From Candidatus Aalborgicola lynettensis (GTDB lineage: Bacteria; Pseudomonadota; Gammaproteobacteria; Burkholderiales; Burkholderiaceae_C): DNA of 64,000 nucleotides. Under the pieces are notes generated by a model. The model did not search any database, was not told the origin of the DNA, and was given only the letters and a program-made list of their open reading frames with translations. This document shows positions 1-8,246 of the stretch, in pieces. The stretch is taken from positions 805,190-869,189 of the forward strand of contig JADJZE010000021.1 of assembly GCA_016719405.1 (NCBI GenBank), given 5' to 3'. Position 1 is the first letter of the stretch, and each line of letters opens with the position of its first letter. Made by a program: the position numbers and the translations under genes.

Positions 1-1631
1 CAAACTCGCAGCGTCCCGACGGTGTGGGAAAGCCACCATGGGCGAACGGCGCCTCGGGCATGGGTAGCGTGGCAAAACCGTGCGCGAGCAGGTGATCAAA
101 ATCCACCGCCGTGCCATAGGCCTGGCGGCACAGGGCCAGGTCGTCATCGGCAAAGCAGGGTGCCAAAAAGGCCGGGTCGTGACGGCCCATGTGGGCCGCC
201 AGCTCCCGAAAAATCTGCGCGTTGGATTTGGCCTCGCCCAAGGGGGCAATGGCCGGGCGGTTGAGCAGCACATCGGTGTGGCCGTAGCTCAGGTGCACAT
301 CCCAGTGCTCCAACTGTGTGGTGGCGGGCAGGATGTAGTCGGCGTAGTCGGCCGTGTCGGTCTGAAAGTGCTCCAGCACCACGGTAAACAGGTCTTCGCG
401 CGCAAACCCGGCCACCACCTTTGCAGGACTCGGGGGCCACGGCTACCGGGTTGCTGTCGTACACCACCAGCGCTTCAATGGCCGGGCCAAAGCTGGGGGA
501 TGCAGGGCGCAACAGGTCGTCGCCAATGGTCACCATGTTGATGGTGCGCGGCGTGCGCCCGGCCAGCAAATCCGGACGCTGCAGGGCCGCGCGCTGCACC
601 GGGAATGCGCTGGAGCTGGACAACAACACGCCGCCCGCGCGGTGCCGCCATGCGCCAATCAGCGCGGGCAGGCAGGCAATGGCGCGCACCGCGTTGCCGC
701 CGCCGTGCACGCGCTGCAAGCCATAGTTCATGCGGATGGCGGCGGGCTCACCGCGCTTGCCGCACTCGCCGTAGGCGCGGGCCAGTGCGGTGATCTGCTC
801 CACGGTAATGCCACACACGGCTGCAGCGCGCTCCGGCGGCCATTGCAGGGCGTGCGTGCGCAATTCGTCCCAGCCCAGGGTGTAGTGGGCCAGGTAATCA
901 TGGTCCAGCCAGTCGTGGGTGATGAGCTGGTGCATCAGCGCCAAGGCCAGCGCCGCATCGGTGCCGGGCAGCAGGGCGATGTGCTCGTGGCACTTGTCGG
1001 CGGTTTCGGTCTTGCGCGGGTCTATGCACACCAGCCGCGCGCCGTTGCGCTTGGCAATCTGCGCGTAGCGCCAGAAATGCAGGTTGCTGGTGATGGAGTT
1101 GCTGCCCCAGATGAGGATGAGCTTAGATTCGGCAAAAAACTCTACCCGCATGCCCACCTTGCCGCCCAGCGTGTGGGTAATACCCTCGCCCCCGGCGGCG
1201 GCGCAGATGGTGCGGTCTAAAAGGGACGCGCCCAGTTGGTGAAAAAAGCGCTGCGCCATGCTCTCGCTTTGCACCAGCCCCATGGTGCCAGCGTAGCTGT
1301 AGGGCTGAATGGCCTCGGGGTTGCGCTGGGCTATTGCGTGCAGGCGCGCGGCAATGTCGGTCAGCGCCTCTTCCCAACTCACGCGCTCAAACTGGCCCGA
1401 GCCTTTGGGCCCGCTGCGCTTGAGCGGGTGCAGCACGCGCTGCGGATGGTAGGTGCGCTCGGGATAGCGCGACACCTTGGTGCACAGCGCGCCGTCGGTA
1501 TGCGGGTGCAGCGGGTTGCCATGGACGGCAATAGCAATGCCGTCTTGCACGGTGGTCACCATGGAGCAGGTGTCGGGGCAGTCGTGGGGGCAGGCGCCGA
1601 GGATTTGAGTGGGCGGGGGAGTGGAAGGCAT
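1..1631 (-). CDS. Molybdopterin-dependent oxidoreductase (anaerobic dehydrogenase family), 5' part, one frameshift
   Basis: This is the N-terminal part of a bis-MGD molybdenum oxidoreductase related to formate dehydrogenase alpha chains; the 3' end lies outside the window. Residues 13-23 carry the cysteine cluster CPHDCPDTCSM, which with a further Cys (ALCTK) ligates an N-terminal [4Fe-4S] cluster. Molybdopterin-fold segments such as ESKLILIWGSNS and RLVCIDPRKTETAD follow. The reading frame breaks near position 425. Removing one base there restores the sequence AKVVAGFAREDLFTVV and coding down to base 1, so a one-base insertion (real or sequencing) is the simplest explanation. There is no twin-arginine signal, so a cytoplasmic enzyme is likely. 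The substrate cannot be read from the sequence. Confidence 0.85.
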
Positions 1632-1877
1632 GGGGGAATGGTAGCGCGGTGGCGAGCGTTGGGGAACCGAGGCCGTACGCGGATCTCATGGTGCGGGTAC
1701 GCACAAATCGGCCCGCACCCAGCCCCAGTCCCCAGGCGCCCAATTGCGCTCAACAAGTCAAAAACGTTGATAGGGCTGGCAGGTAGAAACTACCCGATCC
1801 ACAACATCAATACGAATCTTCAACCACTGATCAATCGTGCTGCCTACAAGCGATGGATAGTTGTGCGCAAAGGCTCA

Positions 1878-2693
1878 CTAATCTAACGAAACTGTTGACT
1901 TGATAGGCTCTGGTTTCGGCATGTCACTCAACACAGATCGCCAAGTTGGAATAGCAGCGAAGGCATCTGTTTTTTGATCCAATGCGGCATCCATTTGCTT
2001 TGCAAATTGGAGAGACCAGACTCCGAGTGCGTCAATGAATTGCTTCTTGGCGGGGTCTTTGAACGACATGGTTTTATTCCACGGATTTTTACCCCAGGCC
2101 ACTTCTGTCTCTCTTGCAAACCCCATAACTTCGGGGTTCACTGACAGCGTAATGTTGAGGAAATTTCCACGCGTCCCATTTCGGGTGAATTTGATCTGAA
2201 GAATTGTTGGCGGCGGGCTAATACCTTGCTCAACAAACAGTGCGTATAACTCGGCGTCTTTTCCACCTGGATTGTTCCCGTAGTTACTGATGTGATTGAT
2301 TGTTACGCAGTTGTCTTCCCATACGGATTTTCCAATGTTGGCTTTGTAGAGCATGTCATCGCGCTTGCAGGGTTCCCCCAGCCAACGCGTACTCCCACCT
2401 TGGCCCAAGGTCGCACTGATCCACATTACAGCCACAAATTTTTTATTTTCTGTTTGGAAAAGTCCAACGTCACCGATCGGGATTGCCTGGCCAGTTCCAG
2501 TGCTATCCCGACGCGCTAGGTTGTAGAGTCGCCATTTGCCTTCACCGTTCCAAATTGGAAAACCACCGATGGTCGCATTCAGCTCTAGTGGATCAGCTAA
2601 TTTGAAGTCACGTGGCTTTGTGTTGTCGAATAGGTCTGCAGCAAATAGTTGCCCACAGAAGAGAAGGATTAAACCAAAAACTAATTTTTTCAT
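1878..2693 (-). CDS. Secreted protein of unknown function
   Basis: The product is about 271 residues and begins with a clear signal peptide (MKKLVFGLILLFCGQLFAA) with cleavage expected after the Ala-rich end. The ATG at 2693 is chosen over an upstream GTG because AGGGGAG lies about six bases before it. I recognise no domain. The mature protein is rich in aromatic and Asn residues and has two Cys (GEPCKRDD and WEDNCVTIN) that could form a disulfide. Base composition is visibly lower in G+C than the neighbours, and the gene stands alone between a molybdoenzyme and toxin-antitoxin debris, which suggests transfer. The 246-bp gap downstream holds nothing I can identify. Confidence 0.7.
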   Translation of the reverse strand: MKKLVFGLILLFCGQLFAADLFDNTKPRDFKLADPLELNATIGGFPIWNGEGKWRLYNLARRDSTGTGQAIPIGDVGLFQTENKKFVAVMWISATLGQGGSTRWLGEPCKRDDMLYKANIGKSVWEDNCVTINHISNYGNNPGGKDAELYALFVEQGISPPPTILQIKFTRNGTRGNFLNITLSVNPEVMGFARETEVAWGKNPWNKTMSFKDPAKKQFIDALGVWSLQFAKQMDAALDQKTDAFAAIPTWRSVLSDMPKPEPIKSTVSLD

Positions 2694-2838
2694 AGACACT
2701 CCCCTACGTTAAATTTGCAGTTTAACTGCCCACCGATTGACTTTGCGTTTTCTAAATTACAGTCTATCCCAGACCAGCCCCAAGACCGCATTCACTGCGA
2801 CAGAACATGCCTACGCGCGGGGCCTGCATTCGGCACGC

Positions 2839-2970
2839 TCACGCGGCGATGGGTTCCGACTCGCGAATCAGCACCTCAGCAGGAATACGCAATCCCTCGC
2901 TCAGCCTGCGGATCATGCTCAGGGACAGTGAGCGTTTGTAAGACAAAACTTCATACACGTGATTGGGCGG
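2839..2970 (-). pseudogene. Remnant of a HigA-type antitoxin (C-terminal end)
   Basis: Translated on the minus strand this stretch gives about 43 residues including VYEVLSYKRSLSLSMIRRL and GLRIPAEVLIRESE and then a stop. This matches the C-terminal end of HigA-like XRE antitoxins (helix-turn-helix tail followed by the IPAEVLI motif). An in-frame stop lies directly upstream and no start codon or N-terminal half is present, and no HigB toxin is visible. It is therefore a relic. Apart from this relic and the fitA promoter, the 353-bp gap 2694-3046 holds nothing I can identify. Confidence 0.7.
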
Positions 2971-3011
2971 GCCTCATTTAAGGCACTTCACACACAGACA
3001 CCCCATCGGAA

Positions 3012-3040
3012 TTGACAGCAATGCTAGCAATGCCTACACT
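3012..3040 (+). promoter_or_regulatory. Sigma-70 promoter of the fitAB-like locus, probably giving a leaderless transcript
   Basis: TTGACA (3012-3017) and TACACT (3035-3040) are separated by exactly 17 bp. The expected start site, seven bases after the -10 box, is the A of the fitA ATG at 3047. The spacer contains the self-complementary octamer TGCTAGCA and two copies of AGCAATGC, which resemble half-sites of FitA-type operators. No Shine-Dalgarno sequence precedes the ATG. Confidence 0.6.
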
Positions 3041-3046
3041 TTTTCC

Positions 3047-3313
3047 ATGAGCACCACCCTGACCATTCGAAATCTGGAAGAGCCCGTCAAACACCTGTTG
3101 CGCATTCAGGCTGCACGCCACAAGCGCTCCATGGAGGCGGAGGCGCGCGACATACTGACGCGCGCAGTCACGCAAATGGACGCGCCTGGCCAAACGCCCA
3201 CTACCGATACCGTGAATGCGGCGGCCATGCAAGCCTTGAATGCAATCCGGGGCAAATGGCAAGGGCGCGGCACTACCGACGCAGCGATGCGAGAGCTGCG
3301 GGACGAGGACTGA
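3047..3313 (+). CDS. FitA-like ribbon-helix-helix antitoxin
   Basis: The 88-residue protein starts MSTTLTIRNLEEPVKHLL, the typical ribbon-helix-helix beta strand and helix of FitA/VapB antitoxins, followed by the family pattern RSMEAEARDIL in the second helix. The C-terminal half (residues 45-88) is hydrophilic and would wrap the toxin. The ATG at 3047 is chosen because it begins the conserved domain and sits at the predicted transcription start. The toxin gene follows after four bases. Antitoxins of this class bind their own promoter as toxin complexes, which fits the palindromic octamer in the promoter spacer. Confidence 0.85.
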   Translation: MSTTLTIRNLEEPVKHLLRIQAARHKRSMEAEARDILTRAVTQMDAPGQTPTTDTVNAAAMQALNAIRGKWQGRGTTDAAMRELRDED

Positions 3314-3317
3314 TTCG

Positions 3318-3667
3318 GTGGCAGTTTTAGTAGATACCAACGTCATTTGTGACGTGCTTTACAACGACCCGGTTTGGGGCGACTGGTCATCCGCCCAACT
3401 GCTCAACCACTGGGGCCAGTTGTGCATCAACCCCATTGTTTACACCGAGCTGTGCTACCAGGCCACTTCGCCAGACGATGTCAACGACACCAGGGAAAAA
3501 TGGGCCAGGCCTACCGCAGCTATCGCCAGCGGGGCGGCGTGAAAACTGCGCCCTTGCCGGACTTTTTTATTGGCGCCCATGCCCAAGAGGCGGGCTTGAT
3601 GCTTCTGACCCGTGATACAGCACGCTACGAAACGTACTTCCCCCGTGCGAGGCTGATCACCCCATGA
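3318..3667 (+). pseudogene. PIN-domain toxin (FitB/VapC-like), frameshifted and internally shortened
   Basis: A GTG start at 3318 opens VAVLVDTNVICDVL, the first conserved Asp of PIN ribonucleases. The frame then changes near 3500 and resumes with QAYRSYRQRGG and LPDFFIGAHA, which carries the second conserved acidic cluster, and ends RDTARYETYFP. The two pieces together span about 116 codons, against about 135-140 in intact relatives. Roughly twenty residues of the middle helices appear missing as well as a base. The toxin is probably inactive, leaving fitA as an orphan antitoxin. A sequencing error alone would not explain the shortening. Confidence 0.7.
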
Positions 3668-3721
3668 AGCAGCACACCGAATCGGCTGCGGTGCCATGAC
3701 CCCCACAATGCCGGAGCCCAC

Positions 3722-4324
3722 TTGATTTCCCTGGACCTTTTGTCGCAACGACTGCAAAGCTACCAGCCCAGGCGTTTGCCAGGTCGGCAGTGGGTTGCGC
3801 GCTGTGGTGTGGTGCTATTGCTTGCGGACCAGGGTGTAGATGGCTCGGGCGATGGCCCTGCGGTGTTGATGATGCGCCGCGCCCAGCGCCACGGTGATCC
3901 GTGGTCGGGCCATGTGTCTTTCCCCGGCGGGCGGGTGGACGCGACGGACGCCAGTACCCGCGCCGCCGCCTTGCGCGAGCTGCATGAAGAGACCGGCATC
4001 GCGCTCACCCGCAAGCTCCAGCCCATGGGCAGACTGTCCGACCTGCTGACCCGCGAACACGCCCGCTTGCGGCCCATGGTGGTGTCGCCTTATGTGTACC
4101 GATGCCCCAAGGCCTTGAAGCTGCACCCCGGTGTCGAAGCGGCCGGTCTGTGGTGGGAGCCTTTGGCCAATCTGTGTGACCCTGCAAAACGGGAGACCAT
4201 CACTTGGCGCGTGGCCGGGCTGCCACTGCCGCTACCGGCTGTGCGCGTCAATGGAGCCACGCTCTGGGGGCTTTCGTTGATGATGGTGAATGAGCTTATA
4301 AAAATTACTCAATCGACTGAGTAA
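3722..4324 (+). CDS. NUDIX hydrolase, CoA pyrophosphatase-like
   Basis: The product (about 200 residues) carries the NUDIX core SFPGGRVDATDAS...RELHEETGI at residues 66-93, with the FPGGR lead-in and two-acid EE metal site. The layout resembles NudL-type CoA or nucleoside diphosphate hydrolases that cleave pyrophosphate bonds with Mg2+. The start is taken as TTG at 3722 because CCGGAG lies six bases upstream and no ATG is in frame. The last codons (ITQSTE and the TAA stop) lie inside the first palindrome of the downstream ATPase gene, so the gene end and that regulatory site overlap. The exact substrate cannot be read. Confidence 0.8.
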   Translation: MISLDLLSQRLQSYQPRRLPGRQWVARCGVVLLLADQGVDGSGDGPAVLMMRRAQRHGDPWSGHVSFPGGRVDATDASTRAAALRELHEETGIALTRKLQPMGRLSDLLTREHARLRPMVVSPYVYRCPKALKLHPGVEAAGLWWEPLANLCDPAKRETITWRVAGLPLPLPAVRVNGATLWGLSLMMVNELIKITQSTE

Positions 4325-4346
4325 AATTACTCAACCTATTGAGTAA
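4305..4346. promoter_or_regulatory. Two tandem 20-bp palindromes in front of the DUF4143 ATPase gene
   Basis: TTACTCAATCGACTGAGTAA (4305-4324) and TTACTCAACCTATTGAGTAA (4327-4346) have identical outer arms (TTACTCAA/TGAGTAA) and centres 22 bp apart, two turns of helix. The second ends three bases before the ATG at 4350. A protein bound here would cover the ribosome entry site and any start-proximal promoter. This is most simply an autoregulatory operator. Confidence 0.7.
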
Positions 4347-4349
4347 TTT

Positions 4350-5561
4350 ATGCCAACTGAAATCCAACGCCCTGTTTTAGCCAGTTTTTGTGGCCGTTTG
4401 CAAGAGCCGCGCCGCTTTCTGCAGGTGGTAGCCGGGCCGCGCCAAGTGGGCAAGACCACCCTGGTGCGCCAAGCCTTGGCCATGCTGGCGCAGCAGCCAG
4501 GCAAACCCATGGCCCAGCACAGCGTGAGTGCCGACAACCCCGGCCTCGCGGGAAGCAGTTGGCTGAGTACGCAATGGGAAACCGCACGCGCGCTGGCGCA
4601 GCAGGCGGGGGTCTGCATTCTGGTGCTGGACGAAGTGCAAAAGCTGCCCGCATGGACGGAAGAGGTCAAACGCCTGTGGGACGAAGACACGCGCACCGGG
4701 CGCGACGTGCGGGTGGTCGTGCTGGGCTCGGCGCCGCTGCTAATTGCGCAGGGGTTGACCGAGAGCATGGCCGGGCGCTTTGAGATGACCCGCCTGGGCC
4801 ACTGGCGGTACCAAGAGATGCAACAGGCCTTTGGCTTTACGCTGGACCAGTTCATCTACTTTGGCGGCTACCCCGGTGCGGCCAGCCTGATTGGCGACAC
4901 GGCGCGCTGGGCTGCCTACGTGCGCGACGCGCTGATTGAAACCACCATCAGCAAAGACGTTTTGCTGATGAGTCACGTGCAAAAGCCGGCCTTGTTGCGC
5001 CGCCTGTTCGATCTGGCTTGCCGCTACAGCGGGCAAGAACTGAGCTACCAAAAGATGATGGGGCAGCTCAGTGATGCGGGCAACACCACCACGCTGGCGC
5101 ACTACCTGCAGTTGCTCGAAGGCGCGGGCATGGTGTGTGGTTTGCAAAAATACGCCGGGCAGGCGGTGCGCCAGCGGGGCTCCAGCCCCAAGCTGCAGGT
5201 GTTTAACACCGCCTTGATGGGCGCCATTGCCGCTCTGGATGGGTTCGATCTGAACCGGTTGCGTGCCACACCCGAGCTGTGGGGCCGCATTACGGAGAGC
5301 GCGGTGGGCGCAGAGTTGCTCGCACGGCACCTGGAACACAGCAGCCTGCAGCCCCGGATTCATTACTGGCGCGAGGGGGCCAACGAGGTGGATTACGTGC
5401 TGCAGCACCAGGGCGAGTTGTTCGCGTTCGAGGTGAAAAGCGGCATCCACCAGGGCAACGTGAAGGGGCTGGACGCCTTTTGTAAGTCGAACCCGGCCTG
5501 CAGGCCGCTGGTGCTGGGAACGGGCGGGCTGCCCTTGCAGAGTTGGTTTGAGGGTGAGTAG
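4350..5561 (+). CDS. AAA ATPase with C-terminal DUF4143 (nuclease-fold-like) domain
   Basis: The 403-residue protein has a Walker A motif GPRQVGKTT at residues 29-37, a Walker B segment CILVLDEVQK near 90, and a sensor stretch VVVLGSAPLL. This is the AAA_14 ATPase layout. The middle part (about 190-260) contains a winged-helix-like region. The C-terminus has NEVDYVL followed by LFAFEVKSG (to residue 365), which matches the D...ExK pattern of restriction-endonuclease-like folds. The role of the family is unknown; the motifs suggest an ATP-driven DNA-handling or nuclease protein. It is convergent with a second member of the family at 5708-6874. Only a weak TTGAG precedes the start, and it lies inside the palindrome. 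Confidence 0.85.
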   Translation: MPTEIQRPVLASFCGRLQEPRRFLQVVAGPRQVGKTTLVRQALAMLAQQPGKPMAQHSVSADNPGLAGSSWLSTQWETARALAQQAGVCILVLDEVQKLPAWTEEVKRLWDEDTRTGRDVRVVVLGSAPLLIAQGLTESMAGRFEMTRLGHWRYQEMQQAFGFTLDQFIYFGGYPGAASLIGDTARWAAYVRDALIETTISKDVLLMSHVQKPALLRRLFDLACRYSGQELSYQKMMGQLSDAGNTTTLAHYLQLLEGAGMVCGLQKYAGQAVRQRGSSPKLQVFNTALMGAIAALDGFDLNRLRATPELWGRITESAVGAELLARHLEHSSLQPRIHYWREGANEVDYVLQHQGELFAFEVKSGIHQGNVKGLDAFCKSNPACRPLVLGTGGLPLQSWFEGE

Positions 5562-5577
5562 CTGAGGAGTGTTCAAT

Positions 5578-5634
5578 GTGCTATGTTTTTCATAGCTGCT
5601 CGCGCTCACCAGACGAGCGCAAATGGCATATTTG
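5578..5634 (-). repeat. Dispersed palindromic repeat, copy 1
   Basis: Read on the minus strand it has two hairpins: GCGCTCGTCTGGTGAGCGC and GCTATGAAAAACATAGC. It lies between the convergent ATPase genes, where it could also act as a terminator. It is one of about ten copies of the same element in this window. Confidence 0.75.
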
Positions 5635-5707
5635 ACCAATGACTCGCAAGTGATGCGCTGCGGGCGTGCCGAGCGCATGGAGAGAGTCAATTGTCTGGAT
5701 GCGCGCG

Positions 5708-6874
5708 CTACTGGAGGCCTCGCAAATCCAGACTGCCCAAGGTTTGCAGCGGCACTGCACTGATGCCTTCTGCCAGTGGCGTGACCGGCCCATCGCCGTG
5801 GCAGACCACATACAGGTGCGCCAGGCCCAGCGCCTCTTGCGCGGAGCGCATGGATGGCGTCACTTTGGGGGAGCGGGTGAGTTTGACCTCAAACCCCAAG
5901 CGCTGGCCCTGGCGTGCAATCAGCAGGTCCAACTCCGCGCCGGAGTGCAGCGCCCAAAAATAAGCTTCGTCTCGCCCGGCACCGGTGTGGCGTATCACTT
6001 CACGCAGGGCAAAGCCTTCCCACGAGGCACCGCACTTGGGGTGGGCCAGCAAATCCTGCTCACCATTGACGCCCAGCAAACTGTGCAGCATGCCGGTGTC
6101 GCTCAGGTACACCTTGGGTGCCTTGACTTCGCGTTTGCCCTGGTTGGTGTGCCAGGGGCGCAGCCGCCAGGTCATGAATGTGCCTTCCAGAATGTCCAGG
6201 TAGCGCGACACGGTTTTGTCGCTCACGCCCAAGGCGCGTGCCAGCTCACTGCCGTTCCAGGTCTGCGCGTGGTAGTGCGCCAGCATGGTCCAGAAGCGGC
6301 GCAGGGTCAGCGCGGGCAGGTTGATGCCGAGTTGGGGCAGGTCGCGCTCCAGATAGGTGCGGATGAACGACTCGCGCCAGGCCCGGCTGGTGGCCATGTC
6401 CGGGGCCAGGAAGGCACGGGGGAAACCGCCGCGCAGCCAGCGCGTGTCCAGCGCCTCGGGTGCCAGTTCGTCCAGCGCCAAGCCGTCGAGTTCATGAAAC
6501 GTTACCCGGCCTGCCAGGCTCTCCGCGGTGTTGCGCAGCAGTTCGGGCGCCGCACTGCCCAAAATCAGAAAACGGGCCGGTGCATCCGGGCGGTCTGCCA
6601 GTACCCGCAGCAAGGGGAAAAGGTCAGGCCGAACTTGAATTTCGTCCAGCACCACCAAGCCGCTGAGCCGGCGCAGCACAAACGCAGCGTCACTCAAACG
6701 CGCCTGGTCGTCCGGGTCTTCCAAATCAAAATGGTGGGTAGGCCCGTTCCACTGGGCGGCCACCTCGCGCGCCAACGTGGTTTTACCGACTTGCCGCGAC
6801 CCCAGCAGCGCAACGACAGGAAACTGCCCCAGAGCGGTTGCTACTTGCTGGAGGTGTCGATGGCGTTGGATCAT
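5708..6874 (-). CDS. AAA ATPase with C-terminal DUF4143 (nuclease-fold-like) domain, second copy
   Basis: This 388-residue protein has Walker A GSRQVGKTT at residues 25-33, Walker B GLVVLDEIQ near 75, and a winged-helix segment SELARALGVSDKTVSRYLD near 210. The C-terminus has GAELDLLI and then LGFEVKL (ending near 331), the D...ExK pattern of nuclease-like folds. It is only distantly similar to the neighbour at 4350-5561, so the two are not a recent duplication. They converge, each with its own different palindrome near the start, so they are likely separate units collected at one site. Its helix-turn-helix could bind the dyad in its own promoter region. The function is unknown. Confidence 0.85.
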   Translation of the reverse strand: MIQRHRHLQQVATALGQFPVVALLGSRQVGKTTLAREVAAQWNGPTHHFDLEDPDDQARLSDAAFVLRRLSGLVVLDEIQVRPDLFPLLRVLADRPDAPARFLILGSAAPELLRNTAESLAGRVTFHELDGLALDELAPEALDTRWLRGGFPRAFLAPDMATSRAWRESFIRTYLERDLPQLGINLPALTLRRFWTMLAHYHAQTWNGSELARALGVSDKTVSRYLDILEGTFMTWRLRPWHTNQGKREVKAPKVYLSDTGMLHSLLGVNGEQDLLAHPKCGASWEGFALREVIRHTGAGRDEAYFWALHSGAELDLLIARQGQRLGFEVKLTRSPKVTPSMRSAQEALGLAHLYVVCHGDGPVTPLAEGISAVPLQTLGSLDLRGLQ

Positions 6875-6895
6875 GGGTGGATATTACCGTGAAAA

Positions 6896-6914
6896 TTCGG
6901 AGTATGTATCCGAA
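6896..6914. promoter_or_regulatory. Dyad TTCGGA-N7-TCCGAA upstream of the second DUF4143 ATPase
   Basis: Six-base perfect arms with a seven-base spacer lie 22 bp upstream of the start at 6874. The sequence is unlike the TTACTCAA palindromes of the first ATPase gene, but its position in front of the gene is comparable. Confidence 0.5.
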
Positions 6915-7008
6915 ATATCGTTGTAATTATGCGCTACATGCCTCATGACTGCGCAGCTAGGCTTTACAGCGCAGGTCTGTTGGTAAACCCAGATGGGTAT
7001 GTGCAGGA

Positions 7009-7060
7009 GCTATTGTTTTAGTAGCTTCTTGCGCACGTTCCATAAGGGCCAGAGGCCAAT
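7009..7060 (-). repeat. Dispersed palindromic repeat, copy 2
   Basis: On the minus strand it reads GGCCCTTATGGAACGTGCGC and then AAGAAGCTACTAAAACAATAGC in two blocks, close to the copy inside icmF. It lies just beyond the stop of the DUF2855 gene. Confidence 0.7.
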
Positions 7061-7074
7061 TCGACCCACAAAAG

Positions 7075-8205
7075 TCACAGCGCCAGCACATGCCCCACAC
7101 GCGGGTCGCCCTTGCCGCCCAGCACCTGTTGGTAGGCGGTTTGCACAGCAGCGGCCCCGGTGTGGTGCTCCACGCGCAGCCAGGGGCGCTCGGCTTGCGA
7201 CACGGCGGTGGTGAAGGCTTGCCAAGACTGCACCAGCCGTTGGCCCAGGCCCTGCGGGCCCCATTCGCTGCTGCGTTTTTTGACCTGTGCGGGGGCAAAA
7301 AACAGGGTGGCTTTGGGGCCGGGCAGGTCTTTGGCGCCACCCATTTCGGCTACGTGCGTAGCACCAATCGAGCTGCTAAAGCGCAGCCCGGTGCAGTGGG
7401 TGTGCACGGCTTTGCGCAGCGACACACTGCCGGCAAAGTCTACGTAGATGCTGGGTGCGTCGGGGGCTATTTGGTCAAGCTGGTCGTAGGTCAGCACCCG
7501 GTGGTAGCAACCCAGGCTTTCGCAAAACGCCACGTTGCCGGGCGATGTAAGCCCCACCACCTCCACCCCCTTGCGCTGCGCCAGTTGAAAGGCGGTGCCG
7601 TAGGCGGTTTTGCTGGACGCGCTCGACAGAATCAGCACGGCGGGCCGCGCCGCATCGGCGGTGGCGCCAAAAAAGTCGTTGTCGGCCAAGAAGTCGTCAA
7701 TCAACCACGAAGTGATGAACAGCGGGCGCAGCAGGGCCTGTATGTCTTCGGTGTCTGCCGTGTAAAACGGGTCGGTCGCGCAGCGCATGTACTGGTTGTA
7801 GACCGCGTGCAGCCCGGCCCGGTGCGGCGCGGCGTCAAAGAACGCACTTGTCGACACCTTGGCCGGTGTCAGATCAACGGCGCTGGACATGGGAAAGTAG
7901 CCGTACAGGCGCTCGCCCACCGCCACGTCCGGGTGGCGCGATGCGCTCACCGTGCCAAAGCCCCACACGGGTATGCGCCCCCAGGGCAGGCCGTCACCCG
8001 TATCCGCCACCGGAAAAAACTGCCAGTACTGCATGGCATCGCCCATGGCGGCGTAGGTGATGTTGTTGGAGGTGAGCGCAAAGCGCCCAATGTCCACCCG
8101 CACCTGGCCGTCAGTCAGTGTGCCCATTGACGATGTGCGCACGGTGGTGGTGGGCAACTGGTCTTTGCGGACCAGGAGTTCGGTGGTGTGGGTGGTGGTA
8201 GGCAT
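7075..8205 (-). CDS. DUF2855 family protein (MDR-superfamily-like)
   Basis: The 376-residue protein matches the DUF2855 family by its N-terminal pattern (RFALTSNNITYAAMGD) and GRIPVWGFGTV, followed by VLILSSASSKTAYG near residue 190. That layout is a GroES-like half followed by a nucleotide-binding half, as in medium-chain reductases, but the canonical GxGxxG loop is replaced. Family members are often found beside redox or detoxification enzymes, and here a glutathione S-transferase lies 41 bp upstream on the same strand. The pair may be co-transcribed. The reaction is unknown. Confidence 0.8.
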   Translation of the reverse strand: MPTTTHTTELLVRKDQLPTTTVRTSSMGTLTDGQVRVDIGRFALTSNNITYAAMGDAMQYWQFFPVADTGDGLPWGRIPVWGFGTVSASRHPDVAVGERLYGYFPMSSAVDLTPAKVSTSAFFDAAPHRAGLHAVYNQYMRCATDPFYTADTEDIQALLRPLFITSWLIDDFLADNDFFGATADAARPAVLILSSASSKTAYGTAFQLAQRKGVEVVGLTSPGNVAFCESLGCYHRVLTYDQLDQIAPDAPSIYVDFAGSVSLRKAVHTHCTGLRFSSSIGATHVAEMGGAKDLPGPKATLFFAPAQVKKRSSEWGPQGLGQRLVQSWQAFTTAVSQAERPWLRVEHHTGAAAVQTAYQQVLGGKGDPRVGHVLAL

Positions 8206-8246
8206 GGGTGGGTGCGCGGCCGTATGCGAGTGCGGATGTGGACGGC

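Noticed and set aside
5666..6892. A long plus-strand frame over the second ATPase gene
   Set aside because: The minus strand encodes a full AAA ATPase with Walker motifs; the plus frame is its shadow.
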